From positions 2,294,001 through 2,358,000 of the forward strand of contig NC_017219.1 in assembly GCF_000269965.1 (NCBI RefSeq): a stretch of 64,000 nucleotides of DNA. Reading direction: 5' to 3'. This document shows, one piece after another, positions 1 through 8,915 of the stretch (the stretch's first letter is position 1; each line of letters opens with the position of its first letter). The notes under the pieces were generated by a model. The model saw only the letters and a list, made by a program, of their open reading frames with translations, did no database searches and was not told where the DNA came from. Both the position numbers and the translations under genes were made by a program. The stretch comes from Bifidobacterium longum subsp. infantis ATCC 15697 = JCM 1222 = DSM 20088. GTDB lineage: Bacteria; Actinomycetota; Actinomycetes; Actinomycetales; Bifidobacteriaceae.

Positions 1-1
1 T

Positions 2-226
2 GCGAACATCGCTTTCGTCAAGGTGGACATCGATGCCAATCAGGATCTGGCTCAGGCTGCCGGCATTCAGGCGGTGCCTACGCTGATGATTGCCAAGCAG
101 GGCGAGGTCATTTTCCAGCAGGCCGGCGCGCTGCAGGCCTCCGATCTGGACGACCTCATCGCCCAGGCCAAGGCGCTGGATCTGGCCGCCGCCAAAGCGC
201 AGCAGGCAGCGCAGGAGCAGCAGTAA
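2..226 (+). CDS. trxA: Thioredoxin, C-terminal part (cut by window start)
   Basis: The reading frame is open from base 2 and ends at 226, giving the last 74 residues of a thioredoxin-fold protein. The visible part has the beta3 segment VKVDIDAN, the cis-proline motif AVPT, and the final beta-strands and helix of the fold. The CxxC active site would lie upstream of the window and cannot be checked. The tail after the fold is rich in alanine and glutamine (KAQQAAQEQQ), a short low-complexity extension. Thioredoxins reduce protein disulfides in the cytoplasm, normally with thioredoxin reductase. A factor-independent terminator follows at 308-343, so this is the end of its transcription unit. A thioredoxin-domain co-chaperonin-type protein is an alternative because the N-terminus is missing. 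Confidence 0.8.
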   Translation, partial: ANIAFVKVDIDANQDLAQAAGIQAVPTLMIAKQGEVIFQQAGALQASDLDDLIAQAKALDLAAAKAQQAAQEQQ

Positions 227-307
227 GCCTTATCACGCTGCGGCAGCGGAAGCACGGAAAAAGACCATATATAGCGCTTCCTTGCACTGCTAGCTACTAC
301 ATATGCC

Positions 308-343
308 ATCCGTGGCGGGTCGAACACCCACCACGGATTTTTT
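308..343 (+). terminator. Rho-independent terminator after thioredoxin gene
   Basis: ATCCGTGG (308-315) pairs with CCACGGAT (331-338), with an inner GGGT/ACCC pairing, and a run of T follows directly (338-343). Confidence 0.85.
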
Positions 344-400
344 ATTCATCCACTCAACGTCCTATGATGGAGAGCAGTGTGTACCCAACCAAGGAGCGCA

Positions 401-1384
401 ATGTCGAAGCACGCTGAGCGAACCTCAATCGTCAAGACCCTATCTCGGGGTCAGTGGGCGAAGATCGCAGCGGCCGTAGCCGCAGTGGGTCTCATTGCCA
501 CTGCAGGCGTTATATCTCGCGACTTCTATCAGTCGAGCACCGCTACGCATCCCATCACCCCAACCTCATTCTCCGCCACCGACGGCGCAGCTTCCCGCTC
601 GGCCTCCCGTGGTGCGCTCAAGAGCACCACCTACGTGACCGTCAAGGTCAACGGCAAGTCCCGCGTGGTCCTCGGCGAAAAAGACAACATGACCACCGTC
701 AAGGATGTGCTGGAAACCGGCGATATCGTTCTCGATCCGGAAGATAGCGTGAGCCCAAGCCTGGATTCCAAGGTCACCGAGTCCACGGTCATTTCCATCG
801 ACCGCGCCAACACCACGGTGGAGACCACTGACACCGATATCGCTTTCAATGAAGTACGCAAGGAGACCTCGAGCCTGCCCAATGGCCAGGAGAAGGTCGA
901 GACCGAGGGTGAGAAGGGTGTGCTGGAGACCACGTCTCTGGTGACCCGCTCCGGCGATAAGGTCGTCTCCTCCAACGTGTTCACCTCATGGGTCAAGAAG
1001 GCACCGGTCGACAAGGTGATTCTGGTGGGTACCGCCACCGTGTCTTCGCCCAGCGCCGCCAGCATCGGCACTACCACGCCGGCCGGCGAGATTCAGTCCT
1101 GGGCGCATGACTACCTGATTTCCAACGGCTACTCCGAGGCCGACTTCACCGCCGCCAACTTCATCATCAGCCACGAATCCGGCTGGAGCCCCACCGCCAC
1201 GAACCCGTCTTCAGGTGCTTATGGCCTGCCGCAGGCGCTGCCGGGCAGCAAGATGGCTTCCGCAGGTGCAGACTGGCAGACCAACTACCAGACCCAGTTC
1301 AAGTGGTTTGTGAATTATTGCAAAGACCGCTATGGTTCGATTTCCGGCGCGTACGCGTATTGGCAGGCGCACAAGAGCTACTAA
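401..1384 (+). CDS. Secreted G5/DUF348 cell-wall protein with lytic transglycosylase-like domain
   Basis: The 327-residue protein starts at the ATG at 401, chosen because AAGGAG (391-396) sits just upstream; an in-frame GTG at 377 lacks such a site. The N-terminus has a positively charged stretch and a hydrophobic segment (IAAAVAAVGLIATAGVI), an uncleaved anchor or signal. Next comes a DUF348-like segment (TTYVTVKVNGKSRVVLGEK), then a G5-like region, and a C-terminal domain of about 80 residues with FIISHESGW, which fits the catalytic glutamate context of soluble lytic transglycosylase/Rpf-like folds, followed by GAYGLPQALPGSKMA. This architecture resembles resuscitation-promoting factors and YabE-like peptidoglycan hydrolases, so the likely role is peptidoglycan remodelling outside the membrane. 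It is monocistronic. Enzyme class is inferred from motifs. Confidence 0.8.
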   Translation: MSKHAERTSIVKTLSRGQWAKIAAAVAAVGLIATAGVISRDFYQSSTATHPITPTSFSATDGAASRSASRGALKSTTYVTVKVNGKSRVVLGEKDNMTTVKDVLETGDIVLDPEDSVSPSLDSKVTESTVISIDRANTTVETTDTDIAFNEVRKETSSLPNGQEKVETEGEKGVLETTSLVTRSGDKVVSSNVFTSWVKKAPVDKVILVGTATVSSPSAASIGTTTPAGEIQSWAHDYLISNGYSEADFTAANFIISHESGWSPTATNPSSGAYGLPQALPGSKMASAGADWQTNYQTQFKWFVNYCKDRYGSISGAYAYWQAHKSY

Positions 1385-1538
1385 GCCAGCCAAATCAACA
1401 CGCACACAACAGGTTCCGCGCCGCAAGGAGGCTGAGTGAAACCCGGCCCAAACGCCGAGCGAACTCATGCGCATGATGCCGGTTCCCAATCATCGGGGAT
1501 CGGCATCAGCATTTCTGCGCCTTATCAGCCGAATAATA

Positions 1539-1592
1539 ATTGTGTTGTCTATCTCTAACATTTTATAAAATGTTAGAGATAGACAACACAAT
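1539..1592. promoter_or_regulatory. 54-bp perfect palindrome, likely hipBA promoter/operator
   Basis: The two 27-bp arms are perfectly complementary around the centre at 1565/1566 (TTTTA/TAAAA). A plausible promoter lies inside: TTGTGT (1540-1545), 18 bp, TATAAA (1564-1569). The core CTAACAT/ATGTTAG recurs downstream as ATGTTAG (1604-1610) and CTAACAT (1645-1651), just before the hipB ribosome site. Repeated dyads before hipB are known operators for HipB autorepression; the exact binding sites here are inferred. Confidence 0.6.
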
Positions 1593-1663
1593 ATTCATAT
1601 GTAATGTTAGAATGATCGAACAATGACAGTAATGTTCGGTATTACTAACATCCAGGTGGATCA

Positions 1664-2227
1664 ATGAAAGCTTCTAGTATCATACGGTCGCCCCGTCAGC
1701 TCGCTATCAGCCTACGTGACGCACGCATCGCCAAAGGACTCACGCAGACAGCGCTCGCCCAACAAACCGGTCTCGGCCGTCCTTGGATCAACCAATTAGA
1801 ACAAGGAAAAATCGAAAACGCCAGCCTCAGCCGAATCCTTGCATTATGCAACGCCCTAGAGGTCACTTTTACCGTGTCATACGAAGTGCCCTCCACACAG
1901 GACATAGCCCCGTACCCATCAGCGCATGCATCTCTCGCAAGCAATCAGAATACGTTCGCAGAAACATCAGATGCATTGAGCCAAACCAATACACCAAGCA
2001 TGGCAAAACTGGCCAAGCAGATTGCGGAACAAGCGACCTCGTTACCATCATTCCAAGAGCAGCTCAAACAATATCAGCTTCAACTGAAATCCATATCTTC
2101 GCTGCCAGTGCGACAATATCTCGACACATTGCATGACCTATCCTCAGCATCCGACGCATATGACCTTACAGGGGCAGACGAACCGAACGACAGCGAGGAA
2201 TACGATGACAAAAATCAAGATGCTTAA
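1664..2227 (+). CDS. hipB: HipB-like XRE-family antitoxin/repressor
   Basis: The protein has 187 residues. Residues about 12-70 form an XRE helix-turn-helix (LRDARIAKGLTQTALAQQTG, then a recognition helix with RPWINQLEQGK). The rest is a long polar C-terminal extension (roughly residues 75-187), so it is longer than E. coli HipB (88 residues). The ATG at 1664 is preceded by AGGTGG. The stop overlaps the hipA start by 23 bp, showing translational coupling. Its role would be to bind and neutralise the HipA kinase and to repress the operon through the dyads at 1539-1651. The assignment rests on the HTH plus the adjacent hipA; what the extension does cannot be read from sequence. Confidence 0.85.
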   Translation: MKASSIIRSPRQLAISLRDARIAKGLTQTALAQQTGLGRPWINQLEQGKIENASLSRILALCNALEVTFTVSYEVPSTQDIAPYPSAHASLASNQNTFAETSDALSQTNTPSMAKLAKQIAEQATSLPSFQEQLKQYQLQLKSISSLPVRQYLDTLHDLSSASDAYDLTGADEPNDSEEYDDKNQDA

Positions 2228-3560
2228 CGTTTTTTTGGAAGGCATCCACTTAGGAGTCCTCCAAGAGGATCTTTTCGGCAATCATACTTTCACCTATGAC
2301 TTATCAAGCCCCAGCAATGCGCAGTTATCATTATCGATGCCGCGCCGCGCAGCACCATGGAAGGGCATTGCAGTCGAAGCGTATATTGATGGGATCCTTC
2401 CTGATGACCCAGCAGTCAGGCAACGCATAGCACGTTTACATGGCGTTAATGCGCGCAATCCTTTTTCGCTACTCACCGCCGTTGGCCTTGACTGTGGTGG
2501 AGGGGTGCAATTCATTCCCGAAAAATCAGACTCTCTAATCACAGAAACGATTACGCCAATCAGCAAAGAACAAATCGGACAACGACTCGAAAAAATAACA
2601 GGGGAACAGCCGCCTTCCTGGCAAAGCCCCGATGAACATTGGTCTTTAAACGGCGCACATGACAAACTCGCCGTCAGATTCACCAATGGACAATGGTATG
2701 AGGCCGAAGGCAAAGCCGCCACTACTCACATCATCAAACCCGGAGTAAGTAGTCTGCACGAACAGGCATTCAATGAATACATATGTCTTAATACCGCAAA
2801 GAAACTCGGAATTCCCGTTGCACAATCCGACTATTGTCTTTTCGGCGGCATTCCGGCAATAGTCAGCGAACGATGGGATCGCATTGTCGACAACAGCGTC
2901 GCACCCGCAATCGTGAAGCGCATTCATCAGGAGGATTTATGCCAAGCGATGAGTGTTATGACCGACCAAAAGTATGAATCAGAGGGAGGCCCAGGAGCCA
3001 CTGACATCGTGCATTTCATGCGCGACAATGGTTTGCCAGAGGACAGCGTACATCTTTTCTTCAAAGCGTTGGTTTTCAACTACATCATTGCCGGCGGAGA
3101 TGCACATGCCAAGAATTATGCTATTTTGGAACCAATCGGCGGGACACCCCATCTTGCACCGCTATACGATATCGCATCGTATTTTGCCTACGATACACAG
3201 CGCAAAGAACGTAAACTTGCGATGCGCATTGGAGGAGAATATTCATGGGAACGTATCGATTTACGTCACTGGCATCGATTTGCCGAAGCATGTACAGGAC
3301 AATCCGATTGGGAGACGCTCGGTAATATACTTCTCGAATATGCATTGAGCACATTGCCAGCATTCCTACAAGTTTCTGAGGAAGCTCTTGCACTGGCACA
3401 ACAGCTGGAGCAATCCGCCACCGGCGAACAAACCGCAAATAAATTCGAACTGATTATGCGAATCCGTGACGGCATAGCGGCACAAAGCACGCGTATATTG
3501 AGCTGGTTCGCAACAGCAAATGGTGGAAATGCGCGCTACTGTTATTCGCGGTTCCTTTGA
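2205..3560 (+). CDS. hipA: HipA-family serine/threonine kinase toxin
   Basis: The 451-residue protein starts at the ATG at 2205 (GAGGAA at 2195-2200), inside the end of hipB; the longer frame from 2133 would overlap hipB by about 95 bp and is unlikely. The N-terminal subdomain (residues about 1-110) has the HipA pattern GIHLGVLQED. The kinase core shows AGGDAHAKNYAI, carrying the catalytic Asp and Asn, and LAPLYDIAS, carrying the metal-binding Asp. HipA toxins phosphorylate aminoacyl-tRNA synthetases (GltX in E. coli) and cause growth arrest. All visible key residues are present, so it should be active. It forms an operon with hipB and ends 24 bp from the convergent gene at 3584. Confidence 0.9.
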   Translation: MTKIKMLNVFLEGIHLGVLQEDLFGNHTFTYDLSSPSNAQLSLSMPRRAAPWKGIAVEAYIDGILPDDPAVRQRIARLHGVNARNPFSLLTAVGLDCGGGVQFIPEKSDSLITETITPISKEQIGQRLEKITGEQPPSWQSPDEHWSLNGAHDKLAVRFTNGQWYEAEGKAATTHIIKPGVSSLHEQAFNEYICLNTAKKLGIPVAQSDYCLFGGIPAIVSERWDRIVDNSVAPAIVKRIHQEDLCQAMSVMTDQKYESEGGPGATDIVHFMRDNGLPEDSVHLFFKALVFNYIIAGGDAHAKNYAILEPIGGTPHLAPLYDIASYFAYDTQRKERKLAMRIGGEYSWERIDLRHWHRFAEACTGQSDWETLGNILLEYALSTLPAFLQVSEEALALAQQLEQSATGEQTANKFELIMRIRDGIAAQSTRILSWFATANGGNARYCYSRFL

Positions 3561-3583
3561 CAATTAGGCTAGAGCACAATCAC

Positions 3584-4999
3584 TTACGGCTTCGGCTCAA
3601 CTTCCGGTTCCTTCTCCTGATCATCTTTCGGTTTCTTCTCCTGATCAGGCGCCGGGGCGCCTGTCCCCCTCATCGTCTGGTTGTTCTGCTGCTGCAACAA
3701 CTGCTGCTGCCTTAATCGTGCATAATAATCATTCAGAGCTTTCTGCCGCGCTGCTTCTTGCTGAGCCTCAACAGCTGCGCTGTAGTTGGCCATGGACGTG
3801 TTGACTGCATCCATGGACGCAGTCAACGTGTTGACGGCATCCTGCATGGCCTTTACGTCAGTGCCCTGCTGGGACAGCACGGTATTGGCGTTGGCGATGT
3901 CGCTTTCCAGCGTCACTCGCGTTGAATTATCGTCGACGGCATACAGGCTGTTGTCCAGCAAAGTCTGTGCCTCGGCGATCTTGCCTTGCAACGCCTGCTG
4001 GGCGTTAGCCTGATCCTTAGTGTTCTTGCTGTCCGTCACGGCCTTTGCCGCGGCAGTAATCACAGTGGCGTTCTTCTTGGCGGTCTTGGTCTGGCTAGTG
4101 GCCGTCTTGGCATATTCCTTGAGGTCCGACGTAGAAGCTGAAGTCTTGCACTCCACCGCTTCCACGTTCTTTACCGCAGCAACTGCCTTCTTCAACGCAT
4201 CCACGGTCGCGCCGTCAGCCACTTGATCAGCTGTAATGCTTTGAGCACTCTTGGCGTCGGCCAACGCCTTGGCCAGCGCCTTCTGAGCGGTGGAATTCTG
4301 GTCCACGGCCTCAGCACATGCCGTCAACGCATCCTGATGCAGCTGATGGCTTTCCTGACGCTGCTCGCTGGAACGCCAGTACCATACACCACCAATGATC
4401 GCTGCAATCACCACCAGCGCAGCAATCACCGAAATGATAATGCCCTTGGTCTTCTTCTTGCCGCCCTTGCCACCGCGAGGAGTCCCTGCCACACGGTCTT
4501 CTTCCGGCTCCTCCACCGGCTCGGGATTCTGTTCGATGGCACTGAAGTCGATGTTCAAATCGTCTATAGCACTATCACGTTGCGGCTTGGCTTCAGGAAC
4601 CGGCGCAAAAAGCGGCAGCGTCGCATTGTCATCCCGCCGAGGCGACTGAGCGCTCTCCGCAGTATCAGGCGCCGCAAAAGTCATCGGGGCAGTAGCCACA
4701 GCATCGGAAGGGGAAGAGGCACCGCCATCAGTATTCGCCGCGCCCGCAGCGGGCCACTCCATTACTTCGTCAAAGCTGGGGAATGCAAATTGAGAGCCAT
4801 CCGCAACAGCACCAGTACTGTTGCCGTCACCCGACGCAGCGCTGCCTGCGTTCTCGACAAACGAGATAGGCGGTATGTCCCAGCAGGTATCGACGATATC
4901 ACCACGAGCCGGCGACGTAGAGGAACCAGATTCCGCGTTCGGTTCAGGGCGTTCGTCTGTTCCCATGCTCTTCTCATTCCTTTGCATCATTGAAGTCAT
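3584..4999 (-). CDS. Membrane-anchored protein of unknown function with large extracytoplasmic coiled region
   Basis: The 471-residue protein has three parts. The N-terminal 190 residues are acidic and disordered, ending in a Lys/Arg/Gly-rich patch (RGGKGGKKKTKG). One transmembrane helix follows (IIISVIAALVVIAAIIGGVW). The outer part of about 250 residues is Ala/Gln/Lys-rich helical sequence without cysteines, ending in a proline/glutamate/lysine tail. An in-frame ATG at 4966 (MGTDERPEP) is an alternative start; AAGGA lies 11 bp before it, while no ribosome site precedes 4999. It lies downstream of the Wzz/BY-kinase gene on the same strand, but a terminator at 5124-5155 separates them. I do not recognise a family; a cell-envelope role is inferred only from topology. 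Confidence 0.7.
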   Translation of the reverse strand: MTSMMQRNEKSMGTDERPEPNAESGSSTSPARGDIVDTCWDIPPISFVENAGSAASGDGNSTGAVADGSQFAFPSFDEVMEWPAAGAANTDGGASSPSDAVATAPMTFAAPDTAESAQSPRRDDNATLPLFAPVPEAKPQRDSAIDDLNIDFSAIEQNPEPVEEPEEDRVAGTPRGGKGGKKKTKGIIISVIAALVVIAAIIGGVWYWRSSEQRQESHQLHQDALTACAEAVDQNSTAQKALAKALADAKSAQSITADQVADGATVDALKKAVAAVKNVEAVECKTSASTSDLKEYAKTATSQTKTAKKNATVITAAAKAVTDSKNTKDQANAQQALQGKIAEAQTLLDNSLYAVDDNSTRVTLESDIANANTVLSQQGTDVKAMQDAVNTLTASMDAVNTSMANYSAAVEAQQEAARQKALNDYYARLRQQQLLQQQNNQTMRGTGAPAPDQEKKPKDDQEKEPEVEPKP

Positions 5000-5123
5000 T
5001 CCAAACTGTCAGTTTATACAGCCCCATGCCAAGTGTGCCAGCTGGTACTCAAGAACGTCACAATTCTTTACTATTCGATATACAGCCAGCATCATGCACC
5101 CAAACAACTCAGTCCTTTAACAG

Positions 5124-5155
5124 TAAAACCGTGCGGCACAGAAGCACCGCACGGT
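5124..5155 (-). terminator. Rho-independent terminator of the Wzz/BY-kinase gene
   Basis: On the minus strand ACCGTGCGG (5155-5147) pairs with CCGCACGGT (5136-5128), followed by a T-run (5127-5124). Confidence 0.8.
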
Positions 5156-5214
5156 TCATATTGCAAGACAATAGGCAAACGCCGAAACTACTACTTGCGG
5201 CCTTCCTTCTTGCC

Positions 5215-6633
5215 CTAGCCCTTGCTCTTGGCGCCCTTATGAGATCTGCGCTTGTTGCCGTCCTCGTAATAGTAGTAATAATAGTTCTTCGAGTGCATCT
5301 TCTTCGGATCAGCGAAGTTGAAGATGAAGCCGAGAATCGGCACTTCGGCGGTCTGCAGAGCCGTAGCGGTGCTTCTCAGCTCCTTCTTCTCCACAACGCC
5401 CTTACCGGTCACGAGCACCAGACCACCGGCCATACGACCGAATACGGTGGCGTCGCTGGCCACGGACAGCGGAGCAGTATCAATAATCACGTAATCGTAC
5501 TGGGTGAGGGCCTGCTCGACCATTTCCTTCATGAGATCGGAGTTCAGCAAGATGCTGGCGTTAGCCGGGCGCTTGCCGGCAGGCATGATGTGCAGGTTCG
5601 GCTTCCAGTACTTCTGGATGACATCGGCTGGGGACGCCTGGCGAGACAGCACGTGAGACAGGCCCACGTGGCCTTCGATGCCGAGTTTGTGGGCCACGGA
5701 CGGGTGGCGCAGATCGGCGTCGATAAGCAGCACACTCTTGCCTTCCTCGGCGAGAGCCACGGCAACGTTGCAGGAAACCGTCGTCTTACCTTCGGACGGA
5801 TCGGTAGAGGTGATGACCAGCAGTCGGCCATGACCCTGCGTGGCGGTGGTGGTAAGGAACGAAAGGTTCGTGCGAATACGACGGAATTCCTCGGCCTCGC
5901 TACCGGCCGGCTGAGCAACCACGACCGGGCGGCTGTCGTCAAGAATCGCAGCCTGCGGCACGGCACCCAGCGAAGAGGCGTGGGTCAGTTCGCGCACGTC
6001 ATCGGTGGAGTCCACCTTGGTGTTGAGGATGTCCTTCAGCAGGGCAACGCCAATGCCTACGATGAGGCCGAGAATCAGGCCCGCGGCCAGATACAGCGGA
6101 ATGTTCGGGGAGCTCTGCCCGGTAGGAGTCTGAGCCTTCTGCACTACCGTGAGCTTGATGGGAGAGTCGCTGGAAGAGGAGTTGTTGTACAGGTCGGAAG
6201 AAACCTGATCGGCCAGGTTCTTCGCCACGCTGTTGGCGATGTCGGCCGCTTGCTGCGGATCGCCGACTTCCGCCGAGATATCCACCATGAACGTGTTCGT
6301 GGGGTTCGTAGCGGTCACCACATCGGCAAGATCGGTCGTGGTCATATCCAGACCGAGGTCCTTAATGACGGGCTGGAGCACGGCTTCGGTCTTCACCAGT
6401 TCCGGATACGTCGTGATCTGGGTATTCAAATAATTGGCACCAGAGCTCATATCGTTGGTAGTCTGCGTCTCACCGGACTGACCGGCATACGTGGCGAACA
6501 CTTCAGCCGTAGCCGTGTACTTCGGCGGCATGATGAATGTGACAGCTGCGACTGCAGCAAACACCACCACGAACGAGATAATCGCAGACGCGAGATGCTT
6601 GCGAACAATCTGCAGCAAATCAGCGATGGTCAA
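5215..6633 (-). CDS. Polysaccharide chain-length regulator fused to BY-type tyrosine kinase (Wzz/CpsCD-like)
   Basis: The 472-residue protein starts at TTG 6633; AAGGAAG precedes it by four bases, which decides the start. An N-terminal Wzz domain has a transmembrane helix near residue 20 (AIISFVVVFAAVAAVTFIM) and a second helix near 180-200 (IPLYLAAGLILGLIVGIGVA). The cytoplasmic kinase shows Walker A (DPSEGKTT), Walker A' (LLIDADLRHP) and Walker B (YVIIDTAP). The C-terminus has a tyrosine cluster (KNYYYYYYEDGNKRR), the usual autophosphorylation site. Such proteins set polymer length with Wzy and are reset by a tyrosine phosphatase; a candidate partner is the gene at 38052. Here regulator and kinase are one chain, as in proteobacterial Wzc and many actinobacteria. 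Confidence 0.93.
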   Translation of the reverse strand: MTIADLLQIVRKHLASAIISFVVVFAAVAAVTFIMPPKYTATAEVFATYAGQSGETQTTNDMSSGANYLNTQITTYPELVKTEAVLQPVIKDLGLDMTTTDLADVVTATNPTNTFMVDISAEVGDPQQAADIANSVAKNLADQVSSDLYNNSSSSDSPIKLTVVQKAQTPTGQSSPNIPLYLAAGLILGLIVGIGVALLKDILNTKVDSTDDVRELTHASSLGAVPQAAILDDSRPVVVAQPAGSEAEEFRRIRTNLSFLTTTATQGHGRLLVITSTDPSEGKTTVSCNVAVALAEEGKSVLLIDADLRHPSVAHKLGIEGHVGLSHVLSRQASPADVIQKYWKPNLHIMPAGKRPANASILLNSDLMKEMVEQALTQYDYVIIDTAPLSVASDATVFGRMAGGLVLVTGKGVVEKKELRSTATALQTAEVPILGFIFNFADPKKMHSKNYYYYYYEDGNKRRSHKGAKSKG

Positions 6634-7097
6634 TGTTCTTCCTTACCTCTTCGGGAAATTTTCACAGATGGTCTATAATTTAGCACCTACCGGGGAACTT
6701 CTCGAGCTTTTGTATCCTTGTGAACAATGACCAAAACCCTTGATACGACTGCAGAATAACTGTACACAATCGCAATCACAATGTACTCTCACTAAATATT
6801 TTGCGACAGCACTATTCCCTATTCCATATTATGAATTGAAATTGAGAATGTGATATATAAAATTGTAATTCAAATTATCATTCATTACAATCAAAATTGT
6901 CAATAATATTTATGCAGTGTGAAGGAGTATATTATGGCATCCTTGCTTCAAGGATTCGAATTTTGTAAGCGACTGCCAATTACTTGGTGGGAGTTTAAAA
7001 GTACTTCATGAAAGTGAACGGTTGACCGAACCCCCATCACCTCACCCACACATGCAACTGGTACAGTTCTCACGGAGGATATGGGAGGGAACCAAGT
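6634..7097. other. Gene-poor, AT-rich divergent region before the polymerase gene
   Basis: This 464-bp stretch is AT-rich (especially 6780-6920), probably carries promoters for both flanking genes, and holds only the short gene fragment at 6934-7011. No other gene is supported. Confidence 0.5.
6934..7011 (+). pseudogene. Truncated copy of the 5' end of the gene at 42681
   Basis: A perfect ribosome site (GAAGGAG, 6921-6927) precedes ATG 6934. The first nine codons give MASLLQGFE, identical to the start of the protein at 42681-43115, then the similarity stops abruptly and the frame closes after 25 codons. The likeness covers the start codon and about 27 bases of coding sequence plus the ribosome-site region. 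It is therefore a fragment left by recombination or duplication at the opposite edge of the polysaccharide locus. Whether the 25-residue peptide is made is unknown. Confidence 0.65.
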
Positions 7098-8489
7098 ATG
7101 TCCACACCGAACAATACGCAGCTCAGCAACAAGTCAGTTCAAGAAAAACGCAGAAACTCCGGTCATTGCCCCGCGCTACAGCGTGGGGCAATGACCGAGA
7201 CGCTGACTCGTATCACCATCACCCCATCAGACATGTTGGTGTTTGCCGCAGTGGCCATGCTGCCATTTGATGGCACAAAAATTGGCATTCCACTCCCCTA
7301 TTGGACGCCAATCTCCCCCTGGTTGTTCACCCTGTACACAATCATCAACTGGCGATACTTGCGCGATACCGCACGCCGCTTCCTGCCGTTCTTCCTCTTT
7401 CCCCTGCTACTAGTGCTCACATCCGTATACGGCTGGCAGTCATATGGAATACACGCCAGCGCAACCGCAAAGTCATTCATCTCCATATTGTTAGGGCTGG
7501 CGTGCTTGGCTTCGCTCGACATCGCGATCCGCATTAAACGTGTACCTGTACGAACATTGTTAACTACGCTATTCACCGCATATGTAGTGGCATTCCTCAT
7601 TGGGATACTGCAATATATCGCTTTGGAACGACATCTGAACTGGCAGCCAGTACGAGCATATTTTTGGGGTGCTCTGTATAGAAACTATGCGAGCGTTCGT
7701 CCTCAATTCATGTTCGCAGAACCTAGCTATATCGGCATGCATTTGTTCGGCGTACTCCTGCCAGTTTTCTGGCTGACCCGCGACCGCAAGATTGGCATAT
7801 TGATACCGATATTTGCCGCTGGAGCAATTGCGATGGGCTCCGGCACCCGAATCATACTGGATACAGTGGTAGCTACATTTATCTGGCTGATAGCGACAAT
7901 CAACTTCCACTCACGTAAGGCAACAGCTGGGTTCGTCGGTGCTTTAGGACTTCTTGGAGCAGGTGGGTTGAGCGCAATTATCATCAATCCGCGTCTAAAC
8001 TCTTTAGTCACCAATGGATTACTTGCTGGTGACGGATCGATGAGTGCAAGAATCTTCCATATGCTCGCTCCCATGTGGTCATGGAAACATGATCTACCTC
8101 ACTTCATGTTTGGATGGGGCGCAGGCAATATCTCTAATGCAGTGCGTACTGGTTACGCCGGTGCCCGCCAATGGTATGACGCCCATGGCGGTGCGCCCAA
8201 TACCGAAATCGACGGTTTAGCAAATCCCCCAGCGGATACTTTCACAATGAGCATCTATGCCAGCTTCATTACCGAATTTGGTCTATTTTGCTTTTTGACC
8301 TTCTTGCTCTTGGTATTAGCACATGTAGCGGTCCATCATGGATGGAGCCGACGGAACATATGCTGGTTCATTCTTCTCGCATACCTATATATTCAGTTTG
8401 AATCATACGCATTCTATGCAATTCCACTGTTCATATGGGCTGTCTGCACAATAATGAATCGAGGAAAAAACAACATCAATTCTCTTTAG
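7098..8489 (+). CDS. O-antigen/capsule polymerase-like membrane protein (Wzy type)
   Basis: The 463-residue protein has about ten to twelve hydrophobic segments, for example RFLPFFLFPLLLVLTSVYGW and IGILIPIFAAGAIAMGSG, and a large loop around residues 330-380 (GAGNISNAVRTGYAGARQWY), the arrangement expected of Wzy/WaaL-type enzymes that join repeat units on undecaprenyl diphosphate outside the membrane. The ATG at 7098 has GGGAGGG at 7083-7089. A second in-frame ATG at 7191 would remove a 31-residue polar leader. A terminator follows at 8567-8595, so it is monocistronic and divergent from the Wzz/kinase gene. Wzy proteins share little sequence, so the call rests on topology and context. Confidence 0.75.
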   Translation: MSTPNNTQLSNKSVQEKRRNSGHCPALQRGAMTETLTRITITPSDMLVFAAVAMLPFDGTKIGIPLPYWTPISPWLFTLYTIINWRYLRDTARRFLPFFLFPLLLVLTSVYGWQSYGIHASATAKSFISILLGLACLASLDIAIRIKRVPVRTLLTTLFTAYVVAFLIGILQYIALERHLNWQPVRAYFWGALYRNYASVRPQFMFAEPSYIGMHLFGVLLPVFWLTRDRKIGILIPIFAAGAIAMGSGTRIILDTVVATFIWLIATINFHSRKATAGFVGALGLLGAGGLSAIIINPRLNSLVTNGLLAGDGSMSARIFHMLAPMWSWKHDLPHFMFGWGAGNISNAVRTGYAGARQWYDAHGGAPNTEIDGLANPPADTFTMSIYASFITEFGLFCFLTFLLLVLAHVAVHHGWSRRNICWFILLAYLYIQFESYAFYAIPLFIWAVCTIMNRGKNNINSL

Positions 8490-8566
8490 AATGCGAGAAT
8501 CGCAATTCGCTACTCTCTATCATGCCGATAAAGAGTGCGCATACGGAATGATCGGTCAGGCGTTTT

Positions 8567-8595
8567 AGGATACAGATGCGGACGGTATCCTTTTT
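8567..8595 (+). terminator. Terminator after polymerase gene
   Basis: AGGATAC (8567-8573) pairs with GTATCCT (8585-8591), followed by five T (8591-8595). Confidence 0.75.
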
Positions 8596-8710
8596 GATGA
8601 AAAGTGCGGTACACTCACCCATCTTTTCACGTACCAGGTCTAGGAAAACACCTGATATGAGCTAATTTTTGTTCCGCATTTCCCCTAACTCGATGGGAGA
8701 TGATGGAACC

Positions 8711-8915
8711 ATGACAAAAGGAACGAGATACACGCCAGAGTTCAAGGCGTCGGCACCGAACCGGCTGCATGTCGCCGACATCACCTACGTGCGCACGGCG
8801 GGACCGACGGGCTCGTGCACCATTCCGACCATGGCGTGCAGTACACCGGCACCGTCTACACCAGCCGGGTCAAGGAATACGGCATGCTGCCCTCGACCGG
8901 CACGCACAGCGCCTC
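8711..8915 (+). pseudogene. Relic of an IS3-family transposase
   Basis: ATG 8711 opens with TKGTRYTPEFK, the typical start of IS3-family OrfA, but after 13 residues it is joined to APNRLHVADITYVRT, the first-Asp motif of OrfB. After a frame change the second-Asp motif follows (GLVHHSDHGVQYTG, then TVYTSRVKEYGM). OrfA's body and most of OrfB are deleted. It is dead; it marks the left border of the accessory island. Confidence 0.75.

Noticed and set aside
2133..2204. Longer hipA start
   Set aside because: It would overlap hipB by about 95 bp and lacks a ribosome site; GAGGAA favours 2205.
4990..6678. 562-residue plus-strand open frame opposite the Wzz/BY-kinase
   Set aside because: It is the antisense of a gene with clear Walker motifs; His/Arg-rich composition is typical of an artefact in GC-rich DNA.
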